From contig NC_135173.1 in the NCBI RefSeq assembly GCF_041146795.1, positions 68,860,251-68,924,250 on the forward strand: a DNA stretch of 64,000 bases, in the 5' to 3' direction. The notes under the pieces are model-generated. The model was not told the origin of the DNA and made no database searches. It saw nothing but the letters and a program-made list of their open reading frames with translations. Origin of the DNA: Maylandia zebra (Eukaryota > Chordata > Actinopteri > Cichliformes > Cichlidae). How positions within the stretch are numbered: the stretch's first letter is position 1; each line of letters starts with the position of its first letter. Shown here in pieces: positions 47,020-60,200 of this stretch. The translations under genes and the position numbers were made by a program.

Positions 47020-47820
47020 TCCTAAAAGCTGTGACGTCACAGCAGCTCATCAATGCGTACAGATCATTTTTACACTACACTGATGGTTTATGATGTGATT
47101 TTATGCATTTATGTCTGATGGTGTGTTTCTTGTTTGGCACGTTTACACTTATGTGTCCTTTTTAAATCATAAACTATAAATATAAAACATTTAAACTTTT
47201 CTATCTGTAAGTCTCGTTTATGCAGCCACAGATGACACAGTGGCAGTCCTAGAGCCTGGGGGGTCCTGGGTACATACTCAAAAGGGGCCCCTCCACTGGG
47301 AGTTCATAACAATGAAGTTACAAATAATAAAATTGATAAATAAAATAGATTTAAGAGATTTTTTGTTGTTGACTGAGCTGAAATGATAAACAAAAGGCAG
47401 ACATCGTGTAGCAGGGATCTTAAAGCTCCGCCCACAGTGGAGGCGATCTGCTTGTCACACATCGTTTTGAAGCCAACAGCTGGTCTAACCCTCTAACATA
47501 TTTACAACCAGGTCATGGTAGTCACATGACCCTTTGACCTTTTTTATGTGAGCACGCTCAGAGCCTGAAGCAGCAGCTGGAACCGGGACGAGGATCAGGA
47601 CTGGGACCAGTTACATCCAGCTACTGCAGCTGTGTCAGAATAAATAAAGTTTGGAGCTCTTTCCACACAGACTCCAAACATGTGAAAAGGCTGAAAATTA
47701 TTAACTCATAAAAACTTTTTTTCACAGAAAATAAAACTTTCAACTCTAAAATCTTCATTCTGTCATTTTAAAGATGGCCAAGTTTCCTCAAAAAGGAATA
47801 TCTTTATTTTTGAACTGGTT
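47020..47820. other. Gene-free DNA
   Basis: AT-rich sequence with scattered simple runs. No ORF, splice-bounded exon or repeat family recognised. Confidence 0.4.
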
Positions 47821-47824
47821 TTAG

Positions 47825-48065
47825 AGGAAAACATCCATCCATGCATCCTCTTCCGCATCAGCAAGAGGCAGGGTACACCCTGGACAGGTCGCCAGGCTAA
47901 CACATAGAAACAGAAAACCATTCGCACCTATGGGCAATTTAGAGTTACCAGTTAACCTGCCCCCACTTAACTGCATCTGTTTGGACTGTGGGAGAGAACC
48001 CACGCAACCACGGGGAGAACATGCAAACTCCACACAGAAAGACCCCGGCCATGGTGAACTCAGGA
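47825..48065. repeat. Dispersed fish repeat (LINE-derived, RTE/Rex3-like)
   Basis: Contains CATCCATCCATGCATCCTC, CACCCTGGACAGGTCGCCAG and GGGGAGAACATGCAAACTCC, words I remember from a very abundant class of fish retrotransposon 3' ends. The family name is tentative. Confidence 0.5.
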
Positions 48066-48145
48066 CCTTCTTCTGTGAAACACCAAAAAGGACACAAGAT
48101 CAAAACTCAGCTTTTCAGATTCAGGACATTTGGAGCAGAATCATC

Positions 48146-48319
48146 ACTCTCATCAGCAGCAGCATCATCATCACTATCATCATCATCATCACTATCATCA
48201 TCACTCTCATCAACATCATCATCATCATCATCATCATCACTCTCATCATCATCATCATCATCATCACTCTCATCATCATCATCACTCTCATCATCATCAC
48301 TCTCATCAGCAGCAGCAGC

Positions 48320-48351
<32 letters not shown>

Positions 48352-48358
48352 CATCATC
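48146..48358. repeat. (ATC)n triplet tract with CTC and AGC variants
   Basis: CATCAT runs broken by ACTCTCATC and AGCAGC. Open in all frames (poly-Ser, poly-His, poly-Ile, poly-Met) and not coding. Confidence 0.95.
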
Positions 48359-49030
48359 TCCCTTCTTCCTGTTAAAAGGGGGTTTTTCTTTCCCACTGTC
48401 ACCAAAGTGCTAGCTTAATCATTAGCATTATTGCTGATGATGTTTCATATGGAGTTTAAGAAAGTCATTTTGAGACATCCACATTTTCCAATATTATTCA
48501 AACATTTCATTCTCAGCACTTGAAGAAAAGTCTTTATTTTATTATTTATTATTTATTTAATTCTTCTAAAATGAAACTGTGGAGCTGCAAACAGGTTTTC
48601 TCCCTCGGGCCGTCTCAGGGCGTTTGTACGGTGTCTCCCTCCAGGTGAGCATCCCCTGCAGGCCAAGCCTTCCCTCAGCAGTCGCTCTACCTGGGGCATG
48701 GTGGGAGCTCGCAGACCGCCTCCCGCCTCTGAAGCTGCAGCTGTCTGCATCTCTGCTGGAAGCGGCGCCTCCTGCAGGTGAGCAAGGAAGAGCGCTGTCA
48801 ACACCTCAGTGGGAGGAGCGTCCTTTAAGCTGAAGCTGAGCTCAGGATGAAGGAGAGACTTTACAGAGTGTTGGAGCTATCTGTTCTTTATTTTTTATTA
48901 TTTTGAAATTAGTTAAAGTTTGTTGTTAGTTTACTTATATTTTGGGGTTTATTTACAAGTTTATTTGTAGGTTAATATTTGTTTCAATGTTTTATTTGTT
49001 TGATTTTACCTTGTTAAATCAGTCAATAAG

Positions 49031-49617
49031 TGTCATGGTCCTGGGCCATGTTGGCCCAGTATTCTTAGTTTCATGTATTTTTGTATTTTGCTCCTTATTT
49101 AGGCCATGTTTCCTGGGCTGCCCTGTTACGTTGTTCCCTAAGTGTTTTCCCCTTGTGACTCTTACCCCTTGTGTGCCCCTCTGTGTATTTGTGAGCCCTC
49201 GTCTCTCCTTGTGTTTTATTCCATGTTTTCCCCAGCCCGTTATATCTGTGTTTTCCCCGTGCTCTCTCCTCCTGTCTGAACCTCTGTACTTCCTGTTTTA
49301 CTTTGCCCGTCTCCCGTCAGTGTTGCGTTCACTTCTGCCGTGTCTTGTTATGATTATCAGTGTCAGCTGTGTTCCCCGTGTGCTCCCACTTCCCTCGCTA
49401 ACCTTCTGTGTATTTATGTCTGCGTCTCCCTCAGTTCTGTGTCGCGTTCTCCCTCATCCATGGCCGTGTGTTTTTCCGTGTAACATGTTATACTTTCCAG
49501 TTTAGTTTGTATGGTTTTTCCGTCCAGCAATAAAGCTGTGAAGTTTGAGTTAATTCCTGCCTCCGTGAGTTTGCGATTGGGTCCTCATCCAGCCTGCACA
49601 CAGCCGCAACCATGACA
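49031..49617 (+). mobile_element. Solo LTR with 5-bp target duplication
   Basis: Inverted ends TGTCATGG and CCATGACA are flanked by ATAAG on both sides (49,026-49,030 and 49,618-49,622). An AATAAA at 49,529-49,534 lies near the 3' end. No internal region is attached, so it is a solo LTR left by recombination. The same family, reversed, is split at 35,005-39,576. Confidence 0.85.
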
Positions 49618-49622
49618 ATAAG

Positions 49623-51870
49623 AGCTGTAGGGCCATTTTGTTTCTATAAATAGAGAGACTGGTATAGGACCAGCATGCACTGGGGTGGGCCTGTGGTTTT
49701 TTACCAGAGCAGGAGAAGCAGCAGGAAGTAACAAAAAATGGATCTTGTTATTGCCAAACTGGATGAATAAACCATAAAAACGCAACTTTAAAGTTTGGAC
49801 AGTGGACTTCTTTCGCCTGCGTACGAAATAGTATCTCAGTGCAGCAGTGGCTTGTGGACTTTTAATTGTGGGATGTTTGGTTTGTCAAACAAAAGGAATT
49901 GCCACTACACAGAGCTTTCTTCATGATGATGCATAACAAAAATAAAATTACTTGAATTGATTAATATGATGATTATTTTAATGAGGTAGTCAGTTGATGA
50001 GTGAAACTTTATTAGAAAATCATTAAACGGCCTCCTTGTGTCACATTTTATACCACAGCATATGAAACATATCTAACAGTATGATCAGCAGAAATGCAAA
50101 GAGATAGAAAATTCTTAAAAGGCCCTGCAGGTGGCGCTGTGTGTGGTTGGCTTGTGTCCATCCTGTGAAAGCTGAGGTCTTTCCGGAGGTGGGCAGCTGT
50201 GTGTTAAAGGAGTTTGGTCACTGACCTTGACGACCTGCAGTCCCGCTGCTGTCCAGCAGGGGGCGAGTCCTCTGAAGATTGACTGGATAATGAGTCTCCT
50301 GCTCAGCTTGACCTCTGACCTCAGTGATGAGATTCTGGTCTCAGTCACTGGTTTCAAGTCTGATTCAGGCAAGATGGGAACGAGAAAGTCAGAGGAATGT
50401 TTGGGTAGCACCTTTAAATAATTTTCTCACCTTAAAAACACAAATCAGTTCATTCAGGAACCAACAGCACACTGCAGCCTGATGTATAGAGATGAACTTT
50501 AAAGGACAGTTGGAAAAATTACAGTTCTGAAGATCCACAGAAATAAGGCGATAAACTTGCCAGCGTTAGCGTACTACAGACCTTAAAAACCAAACAACAC
50601 TCAAATAGGCGACAAAAGACCAAGAAAACAACGTAAAAACACAAGAAAATCACTTCCTGTTACTTTAAAGAAGGAAGAGTTATCAAAGACTGTACAAGAT
50701 GCACACATATGTGAAAGGATCTGAAGGAGACTTCAGAATTCTTAACACGTGACAACATGTGACTAGGATGGCGTGTTACAACAGAAGAAGGAACCTCCGT
50801 CTGTGCGGCCGGCTGAACAGGAAGGAGACGAGGTTAAACAACGAGTGACAGAGACCTGCAAGGCCGTCGCTCCAGACAGGATGCATGTTTCTACATCGAT
50901 GTGAGCCGCTGAGCTGGACGGAGAGAATGCAACAATAATCGACAAAGATTAATCTCAGGATGGAGTTTATATCAGCACTGCAAGCTTTCAGTAGCTTTAA
51001 AAAACGGTGGTAAGATCATTATAATGAGTCTGAGTTTCTGACACATTCCTAAAGTGATGACTTCAGTCTCTAAGTGAGTTTATTGTTCTATTATTCTGTC
51101 TTTAACACTTTATTGAAAGGAGCCGCTGCAAGAAGAAGACGAAACATTTACAACTTTACAATAATTAACACTTGATTGCATCGCAGAAAATCCAGCATGA
51201 GGTGAAGAAATGTGTGCGTGAGTTCTGCGTGTTCAAATTAACGGTAAATTAACTTTATGATAATAACATTTTGTTGAGGACCGTGAGACAAATGCACGAG
51301 TCACATTTTAAGTTCATTAAGACCTTTATTAGTGATGATATTTAAAGGTGTAGAGTCATCTCCAGATTCTAAACAAAACTACAATCAATTTATAGAATCT
51401 GAGATTTAATTCAACACATAAACAAAGTGCAATAACTCTGACTAACATCTTTATTTTTATGACTCGTTTGGGTTCCTATCTGCTGTTTAGTGAATGATCT
51501 CTGTCATCTGCACTGATTTCCACACACCCACAGTCAGGCAGTGTGGGTCAGGCCTCAGCTGATTATTAAAGAATCTGAAGGGTTGGTGTGTACAGTGCTA
51601 CAGCACAGCCAGGATGTACTCAGGGTCTAATCTGCTGCCCACAGTCACAGTTTTGTGGTAACTGCAGCATTAATCTATCAAACTCTCCTGAGATATAATG
51701 ACTGCTTTCCTTTCACACACTAATGTCGTGGTTGAGCAGCTTTATTTGGGTTGTTCTGACAGCTGAGTCTTTGTCCCGTTTCATCCTTCGCTTTCACTGC
51801 ACTGTGAGGACCTGTGCAGCAGTTTAATGAGAGCCGAACGATGAGCGCTCATTTAAACGTTTGCACAGGT
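49623..51870. other. Gene-free DNA upstream of rbl2
   Basis: AT-rich complex sequence. Short open frames (for example 50,115-50,411) have no family features. No repeat family recognised. Confidence 0.5.
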
Positions 51871-51875
51871 TTGTG

Positions 51876-51884
51876 TTTCCCGCC
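51876..51884 (+). promoter_or_regulatory. E2F-type site TTTCCCGCC upstream of rbl2
   Basis: Perfect fit to the E2F consensus TTTSSCGC, 428 nt before the rbl2 ATG. p130 acts by binding E2F4/5, so a site here would suggest feedback. A single 9-base match could be chance. Confidence 0.4.
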
Positions 51885-51936
51885 TTTTACCGATCACAGA
51901 TTTTACAAAAGTTATAATTTAATGTTTTTCAGATGG

Positions 51937-51990
51937 ACTTCCGGGCGAGCGGAGCGCCACACCAGCGAAAAACACAAAACAACCGGAAGC
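51937..51990. promoter_or_regulatory. Two opposed ETS-type sites
   Basis: ACTTCCGG at 51,937-51,944 and ACCGGAAGC at 51,982-51,990 are GABPA/ELK-type ETS motifs, common in TATA-less vertebrate housekeeping promoters. Confidence 0.4.
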
Positions 51991-52131
51991 AGCACCAGTG
52001 TGATTGACAGGTGGGCTCACCCACTCACACTCAGCTACGCACCCTTAGTGGGCGGGGCCCCGCTACGTTATTTGTGCTATTCGCTAAAGCACGTACGCTG
52101 AGACGTGACGTTTGACGCTGTGGCTGGCAGC

Positions 52132-52143
52132 CGCGCATGCGTG
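52132..52143 (+). promoter_or_regulatory. NRF1-like site in the rbl2 promoter
   Basis: CGCGCATGCGTG closely fits the palindromic NRF1 consensus. It lies in the CpG-rich stretch (about 52,080-52,310) just before the start codon, with no TATA box, as expected for a CpG-island promoter. Confidence 0.4.
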
Positions 52144-52311
52144 CGTATCTGTCAGTCAAAGGACTTTTAAATGGCCTCGCAGGCCGGGAGCCCCGGTGCT
52201 CGGTAATAACGGCGTTATTCAGGACATCAGCCCCGTGAATAGCGTGTCCGCGCGCCGCGGGAGGCCCCCTGTGCCCGGCGGGGTCGACACTGTCCGGTCA
52301 GTGCGGTGAAA

Positions 52312-55300
52312 ATGAGCGACGAGGACGAAACCGCGCAGAGAGCGCGCCGCGGGTTCGAGGAGCTCTGCAGGGCGCTGAACATGGACGAGGAGGCGAGCGG
52401 GGAGGCGTGGGGGAGCTACGAGAACATCAGCAGGAACTTCACCCTGGAGGTAAGCACGCTCATCTGGACAGGTGGCTCTGTGACGTGTTTCTGACGGGTC
52501 TCGGCGTCCAGGGGCAGGGGCGTGTCCCCAGGGGGCGGGCGGATGCCTCTTTAACTGTAGCGCTGTCGTTCTTCTACAGCAACAAATATCTGAATACTTT
52601 TACTCGAGTACTTCGGTGCCCTGCAGGGTGTTTCCTCCTCCATCAGGTGAAGGTGGTGTTTATGTTGCTCCGCCCAGCAGTCCGAGGTATTAAACACAGT
52701 AATAATAAAGAACTGTGCTACACTAATATCAGCATAACGAGTACTTTAAGTACTGTGAGTACTTGGATCTGAGCAGTATGGCGGTTTATTTTACTTCATG
52801 ATTGCTCTAAGTACACTGAGTGTGACCATTAAATACCCAGGAACGCCTGAGGGGCGGGGTTTGTCGTCACAGGCTGAGGGGCGGGGTACACCTGAAGTTA
52901 TTTATAGGTGTTTTTAGTCACAGGAGTCAAACCTTATTTTGTATTCTTACATTAGATCTGCTTAGGATGGGTTCAAACTCAGGTTCAGGTTCCTGAGTAG
53001 TTTTAGAAAAGCTCAGGTCCAGATCATGGAGGTCAGCCTCGGCACAGAGCGACGTCACAGCCTGAGCTCTCTGCTCAGGGAGCAAGTGTTCACTACCGAA
53101 GGAAACGAGAGGGAAGGAGATGAGAGTGCTGTCCGTCCCTCGATGCGCCCTTCGTCCTTTTAAATAAAAATTATATTTATTCATTAACGTCTGCAAAGCT
53201 TCCTGTCATCTTGTTTCCTGTCGCAGGGCAGCGAGCTGCACTGGTTGGCGTGCGCCCTCTACGTGGCCTGCAGGTCGTCTGTGCCCACGGTAGGAAAAGG
53301 CACGGCCGAGGGGAACTACGTCTCTCTGACCCGAATCCTGCGCTGCTCCGAGATGAGGTCGGTGTGCCCCTCTCCACCTTCACACCCACAGAAACACAAT
53401 CACTGATGACATAACGACACACGGCCAGGCAGGTAACCCAGGTGAAGAGAATCAGGGCGGGGCCAGCAGGCACAGTAACAGAGGCAGACCTTCAAAATAA
53501 AACAGGAAATAGACAAAAGACTATGAACGCGAGGGAACGCGAGAACCACTCAGACACACAAACAGCTGGAAACGAGCAGGAAAACTAAATATATCAGCTA
53601 CAAAATATTTAAAATGATGAATAAATAAAAATAGAATAAAATGGGATGTGCGCTCTGTGAAGGGTTTAGAGGCGACCACAAGGTTTTTATTACGTCATCT
53701 TCGTGGCTCGGCTCGCTCCTCATGTCCCCGCCCTCTGCTCCTCCTCAGCCTCATCGAGTTCTTCAGTAAGATGAAGAAGTGGCAGGACATGGCTGACCTG
53801 CCGCCGGACTTCCGTCAGAGCACCGACAAGCTGGAGAGGAACTTCATCGTGTCCGCCGTCATCTTCAAGAAGTACGTCCCCATCTTCAAATCCATCTTCA
53901 GGGCGCCGTCAGAGGAGCCGCCGCGAGTGCACCGCAGCCGCAAGCAGAGGTGGGACCGTAACCTCTGACCTCACCTTCATGCTAACCGCTCAGTATTCAG
54001 TTCTTTGGTGTTTGTTGGTGTGGTCGCCAGGCGGGGGCGGGTCTGCAGTGCTGCCTGGTAACCTATGTGCGCTCTTTGTTTTGCAGACGCCACCCGTGCA
54101 CCGTGACCGAGGTCTTCAACTTCTGCTGGGTGCTGTTTGTCCACGCCAAAGGTAAGCACTTCCTGTTTAATGATGTCAGAGAAGTCCGTCACAGCGCCCT
54201 GGTGCAAACCACAGCTCGTCACAGACAGGTGGAGGTTTTTCCTCCCCACTGTCGCTCACGTGTGTGGTGTTTCTCTGCGTTATTGTTGGGAGCTGCAGAA
54301 ATGGGATAATAAATAATCAGAACTGTGAAGCTTCAATCTCGTCCCAGCAGCCACTCAGCTGGAACGCCAGGTCTCGGCGTGCGGCTCACTTCCTGCTCTC
54401 GGCTCTGGTTCTGCTCATGCACGCTGATGAGTCCGGTTTGCACCTCGATGATGTTTCTGCTTCTTCTTTCAGGGAACTTCCCCATGATCAGCGACGACCT
54501 GGTGAACTCGTACCACCTGCTGCTGTGCGCCCTCGACCTCGTCTTCACCAACGCCCTGCTGTGCAACGCCAGGAAGGACCTGCTGAACCCCGAGTTCAAA
54601 GGTGGCGTCCTGAGGCTGACGTACACATCGTTCCTGCCTCTGTTAACGTGCTGTTCGCGCTCGGTTTAGTTTGGTTGCTGTAGTAACGTCTCCAGTTCTT
54701 TGAATAAATCATGTCGGCTGCAGAGGAAGCCTGCTTATCGCTCACCTGCAGCATTGGGTCACACCTCAAATAAATCAAAGGTGGAGCCGGCAGCAGGCTC
54801 TGTCAGCGCTGCCCTTACTTCCTGTCGGGTTTCCTGTGCGCCCCCGTGAGGCCCCGAAACACCACGTGATCCCGTCAGGCACAACCCTGGAGCCGAGCGA
54901 GGTCAGACTCGGGGAGCTCGCCTGCTTCATTGAACACTCCGCCCACGAGCAGCGTTTCGGCATGAAACTAACATTTAAAGAAAGGTGCACGTTTAGAGGC
55001 GGGAGGGCGCGGTTCAGCCCGCTCAGGTGACACGAGACGCTCCTGAAGGTTTGGGTTAAATACCTGCCTGTTAAACAAGAAGAAGGTCGTGCTGGCTGAA
55101 CCAACAGACCAGCGATCAGGATTTCATTATCCTGGGATTGAATCAGCTGCAGTAGAACCAGGATTAGAGCTGAACAATATCATCAGCGCGACTGAGGAGG
55201 TGGAGCCTCCTGGGGCCGCTGTGGGGTTAACACACGAGGAATGAAAGTTTAAATGATGTTATCGTTAAAAATAACACAATTTGTGTGTTGTCATGTCTCC

Positions 55301-57219
55301 ATGGTAACGCTGTCTCTCCGTCCCACAGGGCTTCCTGAGGACTTCGGCACCAAGGACTTCCGGCCGGCCTCGGGCCCGTTCTGCTTCATGGAGCAGCTGT
55401 GCCAGTTGCACGACGGCCTGGTGCTGGAGGCCAAAGGGGTCAAAGAGCACTTCTGGAAACCCTTCATCAAGAAGCTCTTCCACAAGAGGGTGAGCCACCT
55501 CCTCCCACACCTTCACTCAGGTGAACACACCTGAGCGGGTGCCGGGCCTCGAGAGCCTCGGCGAGGTTTCCTCTGTTGGTTTGGAGCCACTCCACGGGGT
55601 AAAAGCAGAATGACGGGCGTGTGTTTCACACGCGGCGTTAGTGAGGGTGTTGGAAAAGTGCATGTTAGTGATCTGGGTTAAAGCAGAGGGGTCAAACATA
55701 AGGCCCGGGGGCCAGAATCAGCCCAGCAAAGACTATGGTCCGGCCCACAGCACAGTCGGAGCAGCTTGGGACTGAGAACTGAGACTGAGTGTGAGCCCCG
55801 GTGTTGAACACGTCAGGGATGCAGAGTGCAGTAAAGCGAGCGCGTCTTTAACATGTTGGCTTTTTGTCTGCTCTGCAGAGCTCTGCTGATAAATAATAAT
55901 CACATCAAACATCAGAAATCATTTAAAGTTTTATACGATTAAATGTAAATGAATAATAATATTGGTTGGTTTGGTCACATAGAGCAGCTTCGTACCTGCA
56001 CAGGTAGGAACCGTGTTGGCGCTACACTCAGCTTCCTCTCGTGTCCGTTGGCAGATTCTCCGAGGAAAGGAGGACAGTCTGACCGGCTTCCTGGACCCCA
56101 TGAACTTTGGAGACAGTCTGTAAGTTTGAAGGCCGTTCTGTGTTGGTTAATTGGAGCTGTTTACCTGTAGCAGGGGGTAAACTAAAGACCCACGTGTTTC
56201 TGACTCCGCCCCCTGGTGACGGGTCATGGTAACAGCACGTAGACGCCGCTGACCACCCTCTGCTCTGATTCGCCCTCAGTTTGGCGCTCAGCCGCCTGTA
56301 CGAGGAGCACGTTTTGGCCACAGGCAGCTTGGACGAGAGGATCTTCACCGGCGAGGGAGCGAGCGAGGACATTGGCACCCCGGGGCCCTGCCTGTGCGAG
56401 GGGGCGGAGCACCAGAACAGCGCCACCTTCAGGCTCCACACCAGCCTCGCTGTAAGACCTGACCTTGCCTCTTTTACGCTCTCTGATTGGTTTGCTTCCC
56501 ACCTCGCTAACATGCCACCTCCCCCCCAGGCCTCGGCTCTGAAAGTCTCCACCCCACTGACGGGCAGGAAGTACGTGCAGGAGGGCAGCCTGGCGTCTCC
56601 GCTCTCCTCCGCCATGAAGAGCGTGGGGCGTCTCCACACGCTGCTGTCGGGCACCAAGCAGGGGCCGAGCGCCAAGCTGGCCGAGACGCTCAGGTACGTG
56701 TCAGCGTGTCTGACGTCGTCTTTAACTCTGACCCTTTCAACACGCCTGCTCTCGTTTCGCCCAGGAGCTGCGCCAGAGACCCGAGCAACGCCATCAGCCG
56801 GCGCCTGAACGACATGTTCGACGTCTTCTCCCAGCACTACGAGGACGGCGCCACAGACGGGGGCAGGGCCATGGGCAAAGGTATGCACGTAGCCTCGCAT
56901 CACTGCACACGAGCGACCTGCTGTGACCGAGTAACGTTTGTCCTCGCAGACATGGCGGTGAAGTACTTCCACCTGGCAGAGGCGCTCTACTACAGGATCC
57001 TGGAGTCAGTCATCGAGAGAGAGAAGATGATTCTGGGCGACGCCGACCTGTCTGTGAGGGAAAACACTTATTTCCATTTTCAGAGCAACTTTGCATGAGT
57101 CACAGATCAGAATAATCCTTCTTTATGTCAGCCTCCATCACTGCTTCATCTGCTTCCTGTTTGAATGTTTTTCTCAGATTATCTCACATGCAGCCGTGTA
57201 CTGATAAAGTCATCTTATA

Positions 57220-57294
<75 letters not shown>

Positions 57295-60200
57295 GCAGTG
57301 TATTCTGGAGCAGGATATCTTCCACCGCTCTCTGCTCGCCTGCTGCTTGGAGATCGTCATCTTCTCCTACAGACCTCCTGGAGATTTCCCCAACGTGCTC
57401 GGCATCTTCCAGCTGCCTGCCTATCACTTCTACAAGGTATCAATACGCCCTCATCAAAAAGTAGGTCCTAACAAGGTTTGTTTTTCAGAAAACGCCAGAT
57501 GATTGGATGGATGATGGATGATGTTTGGATGGATGATGGATGAACAGTTGGATGAAGAAAGCTTGTCGTCTGTCTCTGCAGGTGATTGAGGTGCTGGTGC
57601 GGGCGGAGCAGGGTCTGTTTCGGGAGGTGGTGAAGCACCTGAACCAGGTGGAGGAGCAGGTCCTGGAGAGTCTGGCCTGGACTGGCGATTCCCCGCTGTG
57701 GGAGAGCCTCCGTGGGGCCAAAGACCACGCCCCCAGCTGCCAGGAGGTCCGTCCATGTTTGATGATATACGTGTCGGTGTTTCCTTCTTTGTGCTTTTTT
57801 GTTCGTGTGTCCTGAGGTCAAATGTAACTGCAGACCTTCATGTTTGGTGGTTTCTGACTCTGGGTGAATAACACCTGCAGGAGGCCTCGCTGTGGTCAGC
57901 TGATTCCGGTCCTGTTGATCCGTAAAAACGTCCCGCCTGCTGCGTGAAAGTCTCGTCCTCGCTTCTCCTCTTCTTGTTTGGCTGAACAAAGTTTCAGGTG
58001 TGTTTCATCAGCAGGTGTGTGTGTTTCAGGTGATGCCTCCTCAGTACCTGGAGCAGCAGGATGAGAGCAGCTCCGGCAGCGTTCCCGTCACTCCGGTCAG
58101 CCACGGCGCCGAGCTCAGCAGCAGCAGCACGCTCAAAGGTCACACACCTGATACCTGTCACACCTGCACACTGTGTGTGTGTGTGTGTGACTTCTGATGC
58201 GGCTAAAGGACTCTTGGAGCTCATTGGCCCTCCTCTTCCTCCTACAGGTGTGTCCCCCTCCCCAACCACCCTGTTGGACCGTTACAGCTCACCGCCGGCC
58301 AGCACGGCTCGCCGCCGTCTCTTTGTTGACCCCGTGGACAGCGAGCCCGGCCTCGCCTCCAGTGGCTCCGCCAGCACTGCTGTCGCCAAGCCCACCCAGG
58401 CGAGCCTCGTCACGGCCATCCCGGCGGGACAGACTGTGGTCACTATGGCAACTGCCACCGTGACCGCCAACAACGGGCAGACAGTGACCATCCCTGTGCA
58501 GGGTGAGGGTCAGAAAACACGAGCCCGAAGGTGAAGGTGAGAAACGGCACCCTCTGACCTTTGACCTCTCTGCAGGGATAGCCAATGAGAGTGGAGGGAT
58601 TACCTTCATCCCGGTGCAGGTGAGCGTGACAGGACAGGCTGGTGCCGCTCTGCAGCCGCTGCCCCCGCAGGCGCTCGCCGGCACCATCGCCGTGCAACCA
58701 GCCACTGTCAAGCCGGCCCCTAAACCAGCCGGCGGCGCGCTGAGGAAGGGCTCGCTGTCACTGTTCTTCAGGAAGGTACGTGCTCGTGCACATGCTCAGT
58801 GCGGCTCTGCTTCCGCTGTGTAGGTGTGATTCGTTTACCTGCAGCGTTTCCTCCCAGGTGTACCACCTCGCCAGCGTCCGCCTCCGAGACCTGTGCGCCC
58901 GACTGGACATCATGCCGGAGCTCCGGAGGAAGATCTGGACCTGCTTCGAGTACTCGCTGGTCCACTGCACGGACATGATGATGGACCGACACCTGGACCA
59001 GCTCCTCATGTGTGCCGTCTACGTCATGGCCAAGGTCAGTCAGGTTCTTCATCGTCGTGACAACGAGCTCAGAGATGTTCTGAGACTCACAAAGAAGAAG
59101 AGCAGGTTCAGTTCAGAAAGGCCAGAGGTATCCCACCTTCACCTGCAGGAGCTTTGAAGGGTTAACTCTCTGCCTCCAGCTTTACTGTCACTCAACTCTT
59201 GACTCTCTGGTAACAGGAAGCTGAGCACGCTTGTTTTCAGCTTTTCTGCTCGTCTTTGACTTGGTGCTGCAGGAGGAACGTCTCTGTGAGCTCTGTGCTC
59301 CAGTAACATGTGACCTGTTTGCTTCTGTCAGGTGACCAAAGAGGACAGATCCTTCCAGAACATCATGAAGTGTTACCGCTCTCAGCCTCAGGCCAGCAGC
59401 AATGTAAGGAACTCTTCCTCCCTCCAGCTTGCTGTGTGAGGAAAAACGAGGGGTGACGAGCTGCTGCTGATGTTCTCCAATGTTCTGTGTTCGTGTTTCA
59501 GGTCTACAGGAGCGTGCTGATCTCAGGGAGGAGGCGTCACTCCAGCACCAACAAACCGAACCCGCTCACAGACGGCAGCCAGGACGCAGGTACAGACACA
59601 TGACCTCATCCTGAGGTTGACCTCCCTGAGCATGCTCAGTCGGTTCAAACGTGTGGAAACATCAACTCCGTTAGCAGTGTGTGTTAGCGTGTGTGTTATT
59701 CTGTGTGTTAGCTGTGAGTGTTAGCGTGTGTGTTATTATGTGTGTTAGCTGTGAGTGTTAGCGATGTGTGTTAGCGTGTGTGTTAGCTGTGAGTGTTAGC
59801 GTGTGTGTTATTATGTGTGTTAGCTGTGAGTGTTAGCGATGTGTGTTAGCGTGTGTGTTAGCTGTGAGTGTTAGCGTGTGTGTTATTATGTGTGTTAGCT
59901 GTGAGTGTTAGCGGTGTGTGTTAGTGGTGTGTATTAGCGTGTGTGTTATTCTGTGTTTTAGCAGTGTGTGTTAGCTGTGCGTGTTAGCGGTGTGTGTTAG
60001 CATATCTGTTATTCTGTGTTTTAGCAGTGTGTGTTAGTGGTGTGTGTTAGTGTGTGTTTTAGCAGTGTGTGTTAGCTGTGAGTGTTAGCGGTGTGTGTTA
60101 GCGTGTGTGTTATTCTGTGTTTTAGCAGTGTGTGTTAGTGGTGTGTGTTAGTGTGTGTTTTAGCAGTGTGTGTTAGCTGTGAGTGTTAGCAGTGAGTGTT

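Noticed and set aside
48942..49505. 187-codon hydrophobic open frame
   Set aside because: Most of it lies in the solo LTR at 49,031-49,617 and has no viral or cellular protein features.
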